From assembly GCF_004664715.2 (NCBI RefSeq), contig NC_051071.1, positions 34,684,030 through 34,748,029 of the forward strand: a DNA stretch of 64,000 nucleotides, given 5' to 3'. This DNA is from Peromyscus leucopus (Eukaryota; Chordata; Mammalia; Rodentia; Cricetidae). The notes under the pieces were generated by a model. That model made no database searches and was not told the DNA's origin. It worked only from the letters and a program-made list of their open reading frames with translations. The position numbers were made by a program, and so were the translations under genes. This document shows positions 1 through 10,395 of the stretch, in pieces (the stretch's first letter is position 1; every line of letters starts with the position of its first letter).

Positions 1-763
1 ACGAACAGAGGAGAATGCCCCAAATGCTTGAAAATCGTAAACAGTGCAGTGTTCTCTTAATGATCAAGTGCTGATTGTGTTAGTGCTAAATGGCAGATGT
101 CCAAACACTGCTGGGAGCACACAGAGCCTTCCTGGTGCTTCTGAGCCACTGGCCAGAGGACTCAGTGTGTGGGGAGGAATGTTGGGGTTCTTGCTAGATG
201 AGTATCAGGGTTGCCAGCCATTTGAAGAACCACTTTTCAAAGAATTACAATAAAGGAAAAATTATGAGCTTTCTTAATTTAAATAATTATCTTAAAACTT
301 AGTATGAGAAAAAAAAAAGTATGATTCATGTTTAAAATAGCAGCCTCCAGAGACTTAGCCAGTAGTACTACAGATGATGGGGGTGATTCTTGGAGCCTGC
401 AGGGGTTGACCTTAGAGTTTTTTACTTAATGCATTTGCAAAATCTTTGTCCATAGGGTACAACTTGGTTTGGGGGAAAATAGTATTATTTCAAATCAGCT
501 CATGTTTGGTGACTCATATTAGGAGATTAAGGGCATCAGTGTCATCATAAATTGGTAAGAGGTGTGGTGAAATATGGAGAATCATTTTTTTGTGAGCTCT
601 GTTCATTGTCTCTTGGAGCAGTTTCAGGGAGGGCCATGAAAATAATTTTGGAGGTGGAAACAAAGTATGATATTAAACACATTTAAAAATTATTTCTTTA
701 TCATAAAAATTATATATATATACATATATAGAAGATGTACATACATTCCCCCATTATATATAT

Positions 764-765
<2 letters not shown>
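1..765. other. single-copy AT-rich DNA, no gene seen
   Basis: No recognisable gene or well-preserved repeat. A 69-codon open frame at 44-253 has no familiar motif and no codon pattern that sets it apart from chance. A short (TA)n stretch lies around 706-730, just before a CA microsatellite. Confidence 0.6.

Positions 766-809
<44 letters not shown>
766..809. repeat. (CA)n microsatellite, about 22 units
   Basis: Uninterrupted AC dinucleotide run, preceded by (TA)n. The Thr-His-rich open frames across it are simply translations of the repeat. Confidence 0.97.
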
Positions 810-932
810 GCACACATTTTTTTGTACCAACTTTGGGATACAGAAAAAGAAAATTACCTAGTAGCCTTCACCCACCTCTTGGTATGTGTTCTGATTACTG
901 TCCTAGAAATGTGGGTATGCTTGAGGGAAAGC

Positions 933-1085
933 AGGGCAGTGATTAAAAGTTTCGGTGGTAGAATAAACATATTTAGGGCCAACCATCAGCTTTATACCTT
1001 CTAAGTAGCTGTCTAATTTTTTCCAAGCTACCCAAACTCTATAAGTTTCTGTTTATTCATCAATAAAATGGAATTAAGATTTATT
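933..1085 (+). repeat. MIR SINE relic
   Basis: Diverged match to the MIR core and 3' part: a 'gcagtgattaaaag' start, a middle like the tRNA-derived part, then 'tttattcatcaataaaatgg', which corresponds to the MIR 'cctcatctgtaaaatggg' segment. Boundaries are approximate. Confidence 0.6.
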
Positions 1086-1126
1086 TGAACCTTATCATGT
1101 TGCTCATTTATTTTCATGCACATTTA

Positions 1127-1262
1127 TTTATTTACTTTTGTTTGTTCAACAAATGTTTGCTGGTCACTTATTCCATGAGTGGCTTTTACGCCCCAGTGAG
1201 CATAAGGGGCCTGGAACACAAGGGATGTACTAGGAAGGGAATGCAGGCAAAGTCCTCATCAA
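1127..1262 (-). repeat. L2-like LINE 3' end relic
   Basis: Starts with a 'gttcaacaaatgtttgctgg' segment typical of the L2 3' terminus read in reverse, followed by the degraded 'tggaacacaaggga' part. An ancient mammalian relic. Confidence 0.5.
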
Positions 1263-2630
1263 TACTTTGAAGTACGTGATATCTGAGATTTTTGTATGAA
1301 TCCCTATGATGTATTTACCATGAGGCAATGCTAAGAGAGGCAAAGAATGGACGCATGTGTTAGGGCTTACCTTACAGGAGGAGAATCATGAACTTTGGAG
1401 ATTCTAATCCTTTATAAAGGTTAGTAAACCTGCTTGACCTTTGTCCTGGATAAAGACATTACCTGCATTATACAGGACAATAAACAAACCTGACTTTTAC
1501 TTTCTCCTGTGGTTATTTGCTATACAGCCATCCTTGAATGCTAGTCCTCAGACAGGGAGCTTATCTAATGTGCTGGAATGCAAGAGACCTATGGAGAATT
1601 GTCTCTCAACAGCTGTCTGAAATACAAATGATTAGGTTTTGATTAGCATTGCTGGATCTCAAGCTTGTGGGTGGAGCTGTGGAGTGCATGTTTCAGCAGG
1701 TGCTCATTGGTTCCTGCTGCAGTTAAACTGTGTTTCTACTGTCTAGAGACTAGGATGAATCAGAGGACTGACTAGGGACCTTGGGGAGAAGGGGGTGGAG
1801 TCAGTGGTGCTAGGGAAGTGCTTGCAGTGACCAGATGAGGCTGTGCCTGGGGCTCTCTTCAGTGGAGATACTAGATGAAGGAGGATGGAGTGTGACCTAG
1901 ACTGGTGATTTCAAAAAAAGTGAATTTATCTAGAAATCAGAACTCTGGGCTTCAGTGTTGCCTCTGTGATATGAACTTGAACAAATAACCCCATCTCGAA
2001 GACTTTGTAAAGACCTGAGAAGTTTTTGTAATATTTTTCCTCAGATTCAAAATAGAGATTTTCTTTTGTGCCAACTCTAATCCCTGGATACAGAGGCTTT
2101 AGAGGGATTTACAGGTGTAGGCTGTGGGTGCAGAATGGGATGTGATGATGGCCTAAGGCTGACATCGCTAATCCTTCCAAATGCTTTATTTTTCTTCTGT
2201 ACAGAACAACACTTTTGGGTAGTTACACATTTGTTAGCTTTCTGTTCTCTGTGTTCCTAGCAGGGACCACCTCAGTGCTAACTTTCTTTTACAACCTTAA
2301 CTTGTCACGATTTTTGCCTTGTCTGGGTGCTTTGTTATTGGGCAGCTAGGAAATATGGGGTGTTCGGACCCTTAGGCTGTGACTTTGCCCTAGAACTCAG
2401 CCCAGACCAACAACTTCTAGGGTACAATGAGTTATATTTACTTACATTCTTTGAAATTTTATTTGTTCTAAAACCAAACGGATTTCTTAGTCTACCTGTC
2501 TTAAAAAGCAACTAGGGAAAAGAAGAAAATAATGACTATTGAAGAAGTTTCTTGGAAATCAGTTCAAAGCTTTTATCAAGTTGGACATGTTATTAACCAC
2601 CACATGAGCTCCTAAGAACAGCTTTGGAGC
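1263..2630. other. mostly single-copy DNA, possible weak MIR
   Basis: No gene recognised. Around 1921-2060 there is a weak resemblance to MIR on the plus strand ('cagtgttgcctctgtgatatg'), too decayed to be sure. The longest open frame (2327-2515) has no recognisable motif. Confidence 0.45.
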
Positions 2631-2900
2631 TCTTATAATCTTGACTATTTTCTATATTTTAATTAAACATTTTTAATCAACTAAGGATGTCACCAAAAGG
2701 GGAAAAAACATGTTTTGAATTGCAACGATTTCTTTAAGGTGAATCTTTAATTCTAAGTGGGGCTAATACTTCAAAATAGAATTAAGTGATATTAGCAGAT
2801 AATGATTTTGATCTGTTTCCAAGAAAAACTAATTTATAGCAACAGATTTATTACAGTCCTAATTAGTTATTACACCAGTGAGCAGAGTATTCAGGAAGAC
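2631..2900. promoter_or_regulatory. AT-rich segment with homeodomain-type motifs (speculative)
   Basis: Repeat-free stretch with several TAAT/ATTA cores, including 'ttttaattaaac' and 'cctaattagttattac'. Such composition is common in conserved non-coding enhancers but also in neutral AT-rich DNA. I cannot assess conservation from one sequence. Confidence 0.15.
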
Positions 2901-3245
2901 AGAGAGAAAAAAAGCCAACAGAATTGCCCGTGATGAGAGGAGAAGACAAGAGGAGACAGAGGGTGCAGAGGAGATGAAAGATCAAAGCAATATAAAGGCA
3001 AGGAGGGAAGTGAAATGGAAGTTCAAGTCACTGCTTGAACCTTCCTGAATGTGACCTCTTGGAACACACAGATTGAGTTGCTACTTCTGCCTGAGTGAGA
3101 AGTGCCTGAGTGTGCACCATGGGCACCCAAGACAGTGCTGTGGTCTCCATAGCACTCATTCTTGCCTGGCTTCTTGAGGGTGGGAATGCTGACTGGCAGA
3201 GGGCACTTCTACAGATTCTTGTCTTTGGCAGAAATAGTTACTGGA
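2901..3245. other. purine-rich single-copy DNA
   Basis: A purine-rich segment (about 2895-2970) followed by ordinary sequence. No gene or clear repeat recognised. Confidence 0.5.
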
Positions 3246-3422
3246 GCCGGGCATGGTAGCACATGCTTTTAATCCTACACTTGAAAGGCAGGATCTCTGT
3301 GACTTCAAGATTAGCCCGGTCTGTGCAGCAAGTTCCAGCCCAGATAGGTGTACATAGGGAGACTTTATTTTAATAAACAAACAAACAAACAAGCAAGCAA
3401 ACAAACAAACAAACAAATATAC
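3246..3422 (+). repeat. old B1-type SINE with (AAAC)n tail
   Basis: Begins 'gccgggcatggtagcacatg' and keeps the degraded B1 order (Pol III A-box-like start, 'tttaatcc', 'ggcaggatctctgtgac'). It ends in an A-rich tail expanded to (AAAC)n at about 3376-3418. Divergence is much greater than in the young B1 copies of this window. Confidence 0.8.
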
Positions 3423-3471
3423 ATTTCTAGACCCTGTTTAGAAGTATAGTGTCGACTTCCAAGCTCATCTG

Positions 3472-3827
3472 TGTTGTGGAATAATCAGTTAATACATTGT
3501 GAAGATATGTTACTCTGATTTGTTTAATAAAAAGCTGAATGGCCAATGGCTAGGCAGGATATTTGGGGCAGAGAGGACGATGGGAAGAAGAAGGCTGAGT
3601 CACCTCATCAGCCAGACATGGAGGAAGCAGGAAAGCAGCATGGGTAGTACAGAGTAAAGGTAATCAAGCCACAAGGCAGAAAGTGAATTAATAGAAATGG
3701 GTTAATTTAAGTTATAAGAGCTAGTTAGAAACAAGCCTACGCTATTGGCTGAACTTTTATAATTAATAATAAGTCTCCATGTCATGACTTGGGAGCTGGC
3801 TGGTGGGACAGAGAAAGACTTACTACA
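3472..3827 (+). mobile_element. mys-like endogenous retrovirus LTR
   Basis: A ~356 bp unit that starts TG and ends CA. Inside it are 'taataaaaagctgaatggcc' and, near the 3' end, 'cttgggagctggctggtggg', both shared in diverged form with the LTR at 45508-45966. Two bases after its end is a retroviral-type primer binding site, which supports reading it as a 5' LTR. No coding region or second LTR is present, so the provirus is broken. The family name (mys/mysTR of cricetids) is from memory. Confidence 0.7.
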
Positions 3828-3829
3828 TA

Positions 3830-3847
3830 TGGCACCCAACATGGGGT
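3830..3847 (+). other. lysine-tRNA-type primer binding site
   Basis: The 18 bases 'tggcacccaacatggggt' lie 2 bp after the LTR end, the canonical position for a reverse-transcription primer site. They resemble the complement of a lysine tRNA 3' end, as in many ERV2-class elements. The two differences I see from that expectation are both of the kind caused by CpG decay. Confidence 0.7.
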
Positions 3848-3857
3848 GACAGATGAA

Positions 3858-3985
3858 GCCCTTATCTAATTATTCTTTATCAATGAAAACTCAGGAGTCA
3901 GATATTGGGGTAAGAACCTCAATGGTCAGAGAAGCAATGGAAAAGTGACCAGTGACCTGGCAGCAGAGGATCTGCTACACATCTG
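3858..3985 (-). repeat. fragment related to the ~490 bp LTR family
   Basis: The segment with 'gagtcagatattggggt' and 'gtcagagaagcaatgg' resembles the start of the minus-strand LTR copies at 28779 and 47003 ('ccagttattggggtc', 'gatcagagagatag'). It is short and diverged, and the link is tentative. Confidence 0.35.
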
Positions 3986-4825
3986 TCACCCATGACTTCT
4001 GAGAAATTGGTGTTTTAGAAGTATAAGAAGGTCTGATCCCATCCAGACTTGGAAAAGTTCTGACAAATCAGGAGATGAAATAGTAAAGCTTTGACAACAT
4101 TCTTGGAGTTCTCATCTGTAAAATATTGACAGTGATAAAATAGTGTGGAGATCTGTGGAGAAATAATGTAATGTAAATAAAATGCTTAACAGAATGTCTG
4201 CAAAGCACCACAGTGAGTTTAAAACTGCCTTTATCTGAAAATTTACCTATATGTTGTCAGCTTTTATTTCACTGACAGAGACAAGACAGGAAGTTCTATC
4301 TGTTAGAACTCTAGATTAGAAGAAGCCTGTGAACCAGTGATGGTCAGCAGGGGCTAAATTAGTCAGGTCTTGGGAACACAAACAGGCAGAGAACAGATTT
4401 TCCTGATACAACTACCGTCATATCAATACTAATAGCTGCCATGTATTTATTGTCATTTTTTTCCCCAATGCTCACATTCATCCTTAAAAATCAAGGTCAT
4501 GATCTTCCTTTTTTAGCTAATGAGGGAATAAACACTCAGAACATTAATATCACAATTAAGAACCCAAGTTCTTACTCTAAGGCTTGTGGTCTTTCTGTTC
4601 CGTTCACACTTCAAGTGAAAGATCTCTGAGCCACTGTAAATATTGCTTGATTCTGGCTTCTTTTCTATTCTTTTTCTTTTATATTTATTAAGATTAGGAT
4701 GTTTTGGTCCCAGAGAAAAATCCAGAAGTCTGTTCCTCATCCTTTTCCTCTCAGTTCCTTTTTATTTCCTAGTTATGGTTTTAAGTTTTTGCTATTGATG
4801 AATCTTATACGGTTTATGAACTCTG
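3986..4825. other. single-copy DNA, nothing recognised
   Basis: No gene or clear repeat. Small open frames on both strands (4441-4629 plus, 4513-4740 minus) overlap each other and have no familiar motif. Confidence 0.5.
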
Positions 4826-5085
4826 AGTGTATCAGTTAGCTACTACGTATAACAAGTGAACCCCCCCAAACAACTATTTATTATTTTTTCATTTTATATT
4901 TGTTATTACTATGGGTCAGCTGGTGGTTGATTGGTCTAGGCTGGGTTTAAGTGCAGCTGCCTTTATTAACTATGTCTTTCATCTTCCTGCTAGAACCACC
5001 AGGCAAGCTCAAGCATGCTGATGGTATGGCAATTGTAGAGGTATAGAAAGTGAATGGAAGTAACTACACTTTAATTTATATCCAG
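4826..5085 (-). repeat. ancient mammalian LTR/DNA-transposon-like relic
   Basis: 'gtgtatcagttagctactac' followed by 'caactatttattattttttc' and 'gggtcagctggtggttg' follows the order of an old mammalian repeat that begins TTAGCTACTGCTGC. I cannot name the family with confidence. Confidence 0.45.
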
Positions 5086-6203
5086 TTTGTTTGATTGAAG
5101 AAAACCAGTGGTTGAGTTCAATGTCAAGGAGTGGAGATGAAACCATTTCTTCCACTGGAATAGCACTTCAATTGTATGGCAAAAACATGGAAATATCATG
5201 GGATGGTGTGGGGATATTGAGCACTTTATCTCAGAGATGTGTCAAACATGTAATCATTTTGAGATCTACTATTGACTAGTAGTTTCTCTTCCTCTCTCTG
5301 ACTTTGACTTGAGGATGAGTTAGTGTTCTTCTGATTCCTAAAAATCAAACTGGATACCTCTCTTGGGGCTGTTGACAGCCAGTATTGAGTTTTCATGGAT
5401 CCAATTCTGTTCTCTCCCAAGTGGGTTTATCTCATGGAAAGAACAGCCTACTGAAGCTTAGTCACCAAGTGGTATGTAATTATGAAGTAGATGAGAACTT
5501 TGTTACTGTTATGTTTTCAATGAACATCCCCGTCTTCTTTATAGCATTCTGTTTAGTTTAGTAAATTAAGATACAACCAGATTGAGTGTATTCCTGGTAG
5601 AACCCAGTATTCTTGTGTTGGAACTCTGTAAACTTACCTGGTATTATGGTATTTCTGCTGAAACATCAGAAGACCATATTTTTGTCTGTTATCAGGAGAC
5701 TCTCAGGCAGGAAATAACTTGGCTAGGTACTTGAAGGGCTTTAGAACTGAACTTATCTGCTTTCCCTGGTCATAGAACCTGATTGTTACACAGAATAAGT
5801 GGGCATGCATGGAACAGATTGAATACATGAATGGAATTCTATAGCTTCTTTGCAGCATTTTGCCTTTTCAAGGAAAGAATATGAAACTCTGCCATCTATC
5901 TAGTTCTGGGAACTGGATTCAATGCTATGGAGTCAATATCATAATATCGCCTAAGCCATTTGTAACATTTTCAATCCACATTATTTTGCAATTTTCTCCT
6001 TTTCTGAAACAGTGCTACCTTAGAATCCCCCTTTTCTTTCCTTCTTAAATAAATACTGCACTATTCCAAGCTTTGGATCTTTGGATATTTAGTCTTTCTA
6101 CAGTCTAATTAGAAATGACTACTGACAGGAGACAAAGGTGATGTCAGGTAGCTATGAAATATCCTTCCTACAGGGAATGCAGAGGAAGAATTGATAAATA
6201 TTT
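5086..6203. other. single-copy DNA, nothing recognised
   Basis: About 1.1 kb without a recognisable gene or repeat. The few 60-codon open frames look like chance. Confidence 0.5.
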
Positions 6204-6268
6204 TGTATTAGTTACTTCCCTCATTTCTGTGATGTGATTATGATACCTAACATAAATAACTTACAAAG

Positions 6269-6780
6269 CCAAACACCAGGAAGAGATCCAGGAGTCCAGT
6301 GAAAGAGAGAGAAGAGGGATTCTATGAGCAAGAGCATCAAGATCATAATGGGGAAACCTGCAGAGACAACCAAACCAAACTAGTGGGAACTCATGAAAGT
6401 TGGATCAATGGCTGTGGAGCCTGCATGGGACTGGACTAGGCCCTCTACATGGTGAGACAGCTGTGAAGCTTGATCTGCTTGGGGGTGCTCTGGCGTTAAG
6501 ATCAGAATCCTTCTCTGGAGCATGAGCAGGTTTTGTGGAGCCCACTACCTATGATGGGACACGTCATGTAGCTTTGAGGCAGGGGGAAGGGCTTGGACTT
6601 GCCTCTACTGGATGTGCCTCCCCACAGGAGGCCTTGCCTTCTTGTGGAGAGGAGTGGAGGGTGGGTTGAGAGGAGGAGGCTGAGGGGAAGGAGAAGGGAA
6701 GAGGAGGATCTTTGATTGATGTGTAAAATGAATGAAAAAATTTTCCTAATAAAAAATAAATAACCATGGGTGGGGAGGGG
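6269..6780 (+). mobile_element. 5'-truncated L1 insertion (3' UTR only) with 10 bp TSD
   Basis: Sequence typical of rodent L1 3' UTR: 'gccctctacatggtgagaca', then a G-rich region and 'cctaataaaaaataaataa' near 6748-6763. It is homologous to 38090-38455 of the larger L1 in this window. Flanked by the direct repeat 'acttacaaag' (6259-6268 and 6781-6790), which also marks the break in the surrounding LTR. About 17 G-rich bases (6764-6780) lie between the A-rich tail and the right TSD. Confidence 0.8.
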
Positions 6781-6906
6781 ACTTACAAAGAGGATTTATT
6801 TTGCTTCTTAGTTTCAAAGGGCTCATTGCATGCTTGTTTGATCCATGCACTTAAACGGGACATTGTAGCAGTGGAAATATTTACCTTACAGTAGACAGGA
6901 AATGCA

Positions 6907-6920
6907 CGCGCGCGCGCGCG

Positions 6921-7018
<98 letters not shown>

Positions 7019-7105
7019 GAGAGGAAGAGAGTGAGCAGAGAGGAAGAGAGAGAGTGAGCATGAAGAAGAAAGAGAGAGCAGAGAGAAAGGGATGGAGAGA
7101 GAGAG
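6907..7105. repeat. compound (CG)11(CA)12(GA)30 tract
   Basis: (CG)n at 6907-6928 passes directly into (CA)n at about 6929-6952, then a pure (GA)n to about 7012, and a less regular purine-rich stretch to about 7105. The overlapping Cys/Arg- and Ser/Leu-rich open frames on the minus strand are repeat translations, not genes. Confidence 0.97.
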
Positions 7106-7262
7106 AATGAACTTGTGCCAGGACAAGATAACCTCAAAGTGATCTTCTTCCTATGGCTTGATCTTACCTTCAGAAGTTTCCAGAACCTGCCAAATGAGTA
7201 CCAGTATCTAGGGGGCAAATAATCTATGAGCTCGTAGAGGACATATACTCAAACCATAACAT

Positions 7263-7724
7263 TCTAAGTCAGATTAGCCTTTTCTGGCACCAGCTTAAAG
7301 GCAGACAATACAGGAAAAGAAGTTTTCCTGTATTTCAACATCTCCTGCAATCATGTGACTTAGTCTAAAGTCTTAATGTTGTTATTTTCACTTGTCTTTT
7401 CCAGTTCATTTCAGAAGTTTTACCTTGTACTTTTGTCTTAAATATTGTTTTAAATATCAGTTAACTTAATCTTATTTTCATCTAAATTAATCACTGCATA
7501 TAGTTTTGTAGGTTTGCTGAGTAAATTGTTAAACAAATAATTATTGTATACATAATATGTGAAAGATTGTCCTTTGTGCTGTACACAACCAAAGGATCTT
7601 TCTTTGAATTGAAATTCTAAGATCAAGCCTCCAAAGCCAACAGATTCCTGAAGATAAAGGGAAGAAAATTTACTGTCACAGAATGTTTACTTTGAGTGTG
7701 TGCCTAATATGCTGGGTTTTCTAG
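7263..7724. other. AT-rich DNA, weak L2 signal
   Basis: No gene. Around 7515-7610 'aattattgtatacataatat' and nearby bases weakly resemble the L2 3' end, not enough for a firm call. Confidence 0.4.
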
Positions 7725-7895
7725 TAACACTTTTTCATTAATCTTGTATTGACAAATAGTGGACATCACAACTCCAAAGTAAAAGAATTGAAACTTAAAG
7801 CACTGTGATGTTAATGTTCCTCTATATGAAGGTAGTGAGTGGCAGAGCAAGATTTAAACTCAAGTCTTCTGAATTTTAGAGTTTTCTTTTCTCCC
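7725..7895 (-). repeat. MIR SINE relic
   Basis: Reverse-orientation MIR: 'gtagtgagtggcagagcaag' followed by 'atttaaactcaagtcttctg' matches the classic complement of the MIR 5' half. The earlier part is more decayed. Confidence 0.75.
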
Positions 7896-8439
7896 TAGGA
7901 TAAGTTGCCTCTGAAATTGGGGCAGTGATATTGACTAGAATTGGTTAATGGGTAAGTGTTCCTATTGCCTATCTCTATCACTTTCATAATCTTCTTACCA
8001 CGAGAAACTTGCTTTTCACAGTCAATGAATAACTGGGTGGTTATTTGCATAATTTGTTAATTATTATGGCAATGTTAAAATGCAAGAAAAGATTCACGAT
8101 AAGATGAAGAGGCCCACTGATTGTGGGTTGATCATTAAAGCTGCCGACACTGATTTCAGACCAGTCATAGTGGGAAAGAAATGCTTATCACAAGCTGAGT
8201 TAACAATTGACTGGCTTGCACCTGTATCGCTGTCTTCCACTCAAGAAAGGTGGACATTCTGGAAGGATGTTTGGAACAGTCATATTATTTTCATTTAGAG
8301 TCAGACATTCTCTTGTCCTTGCAGAGACTCACCTCATGGCATCAGAGGGCTCTCTGCTTCTGTGATCTCCTATCCCCATGTGGTATACGTCAACTTCTTA
8401 TTTCTAGTGGGTATTCACTGATGAGAGATGATTAAGAGG
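7896..8439. other. single-copy DNA, nothing recognised
   Basis: Open frames at 8080-8298 and 8250-8435 overlap in different frames and carry no recognisable domain. Confidence 0.5.
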
Positions 8440-8670
8440 AGGCACAGTGTGATGATGGAAAAGCCAGACAGACGTTGGTTTGGATCCTGGCTTACCATCC
8501 TAACATTTATACAGAGATAGATTAGTTATTTAACCCCTCTGAAGAAAAGAGTTTCCTGATTTGTATAGCTACCAACAATAAAAAGTGACAAAATCTACCT
8601 AATAGACTTCTGTAGGGACCAAGTGAGGTAAGTATGTAGAAAAATTCAGTGCAGTGATACAGTCAATATA
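8440..8670 (+). repeat. MIR SINE relic, nearly full length
   Basis: Order of MIR segments is kept: 'gcacagtgtgatgatggaaa', 'gttggtttggatcctggctt', 'tagttatttaacccctctga', 'gtttcctgatttgtatagct'. An old mammalian SINE. Confidence 0.75.
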
Positions 8671-9289
8671 GGTGCATAGGCTTGGCATGAATGACTATCT
8701 AAGACAGAGGCTAAAGGGTTCTTGAAGATTCTTTGTACATCATGGTCAGTGCTGTGCAGTGAATATACTTCCCAACAATAGTCACCCTACTGAAGCCCTT
8801 AGCATAAATATCTAATGCAAAGAAAATGTCATTTAAAAGGTATCCATATTATGGAACTCTATGCTGAGTGTTTGTGCTTGAAAGGTCCCTCCCCTAAAAA
8901 TAGTTGACCTTATTTGGTAATCCATTTAACTACAGTTTGTTTTCTCCTCATCAGACACTGTTTCTTCAGTCTTTCTTTGATCTATCTCCATTTTTGACTT
9001 AGCAACCTGTAAGTTCTGATGTGAATTCTTGAAATGCTTTTCTAGATTCTGCTTGCTTGTAAGAGGGAATTAGAGGGATCTAATGGAAAGTATGAACCCT
9101 GTATAGGAAGCAGGACCTGCTGTTGGAAGTGAGAGGGTTTCAGAAAGCTGGCATTTGAGCATGGAAACGTTGTTTTCATGGACCCATGCTTCACAATAGT
9201 AGGAGCACAAAACACCCTTTGAAAGTGATTACAAAAATTGCTCAAAAGTCAGAACTAAGTGCTCAGGGGATTTGCTGATTATTTAGAAA
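8671..9289. other. single-copy DNA, nothing recognised
   Basis: No gene or clear repeat. The minus-strand open frame 9042-9245 is short and without motif. Confidence 0.5.
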
Positions 9290-9420
9290 ATGTTTACGAG
9301 AGGCACAATTTATAATTAGATTGGCAGCCATTAATCCAAATTAATGCTGAAGTTCAGGTCCAAACAGATTCCATTGTTATTTGTAGTGAGACCAGTTACA
9401 GACCTTAAGCCACATTGATT
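9290..9420. promoter_or_regulatory. conserved-looking AT-rich element (speculative)
   Basis: Repeat-free, with 'tataattagattggcagcc', 'attaatccaaattaatgctg' and an SRY/SOX-like 'ccattgtt'. Clustered homeodomain-type and SOX-type cores suggest an enhancer, but this rests on composition alone. Confidence 0.2.
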
Positions 9421-10249
9421 TTTTTTTTAAGTACTTGAAATTGTAGCTGCCACGATCTGTGCAGGGGTGGTAGGTGAATGAAGAAGGGCCAGTCACATAG
9501 ACACATGTGATGAAAAGTGGTGGTCAAGTGGACTGTGTACATGCTGATGGAATAGCACTTACTATTCCAAAAACCCAGAACCTCAGTACGAGAGGAGAAA
9601 GTTAGCTAGTCTTGGTAGGAGGTCTCTGTAGCTGAGAAGTCTCAGGCTCTAAGCATCCAGGAGGAGAAAGCTGCAGTTGCTGGTCCCTATAGACACTTGT
9701 CAATCATTTATAAATACCTGCTCTTGTACCCACTGTCAACATTCACAATCATACCAGAGGAAGGTTTTGTCATCCCCTGAGCCTGATGTGTGGGGGAGCT
9801 TTTCCAATTCCCCATGTAACTGAGGCATTGGTCCTTGACATGGCTGTGCCCATTTCACTCAGGACTTCACCCACTCTACACACTACTCACTCAAGCTTTT
9901 CTAGCTTCCCCACACTTAGCTGCCTTTTCATTGTATTGATTTGCACTCATATTAAAAGGCAACATCTTATCCAAGCTAGTAGATGTTCTAGTCATTCCTT
10001 TCTCTCCAAAGTGCATGAGGAGACAAGGAAGGGAAGGATAAAGATGAGGGAATTATATCCACAGGAGAAACTGTAAAAGGGGTGAGTTTTTTCCTTTGTT
10101 GTTGGTGAATTCTTTTTGAAATGGTTTTTTGGTAGGTTGGAATTCTGTAGCGTAAGAGAAGGGGAATGGGTGAAAATGAAAGGATATCTGCGAGGAATAT
10201 AAATATCTGTGCCATTAAGATTAAACAAATATACACAGAGCTTGGCATA
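9421..10249. other. single-copy DNA, nothing recognised
   Basis: Contains a 96-codon open frame (9786-10076 plus) and overlapping minus-strand frames, none with a recognisable domain. Confidence 0.5.
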
Positions 10250-10395
10250 TTTGCTTAATTTTCATGACACTCCACAAAACTGAGGTTATTGTTCTTATAC
10301 AGCAAGGAGCAAAGTTAGGCTCAGAGAAGACAATCAGTTGTTTAGTATTATCTTTAATACCTGAAGAATTTAGATTTCAAACCATGTTTTCAGGC
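10250..10395 (-). repeat. MIR SINE relic
   Basis: Reverse MIR: 'actgaggttattgttcttat', then 'gttaggctcagagaagacaa', matching the complement of the MIR core ('gaaactgaggctcagagagg'). Confidence 0.6.

Larger units (their letters stand above)
6204..7262 (-). mobile_element. MaLR-type LTR, split by an L1 and a microsatellite
   Basis: The left piece (6204-6268) begins 'tgtattagttacttccctca', the reverse of a MaLR-type LTR 3' end. It stops at 'acttacaaag' and resumes at 6781 with a second 'acttacaaag' running into 'aggatttattttgcttcttag', the expected next part. The LTR continues to about 6895, is interrupted by (CG)n(CA)n(GA)n to about 7105, and its last part ('cctcaaagtgatcttcttcc' to 'ctcaaaccataac') ends near 7262. 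Family naming (MT/MLT1-like, or the rodent URR1/RMER groups) is uncertain; the interruption is not. Confidence 0.65.

Noticed and set aside
3156..3416. 86-codon minus-strand frame with a repeated FVCLF pattern
   Set aside because: It is a translation of an old B1 and its (AAAC)n tail.
6783..7218. Overlapping Ser/Leu- and Cys/Arg-rich open frames on the minus strand
   Set aside because: They translate the (GA)n/(CA)n/(CG)n microsatellite and have no independent support.
9573..9590. 'cctcagtacgagagga', identical to the sarcin-ricin loop core of 28S rRNA
   Set aside because: The bases on either side do not match 28S rRNA, so a 15-16 base match is most likely chance, not an rRNA fragment.
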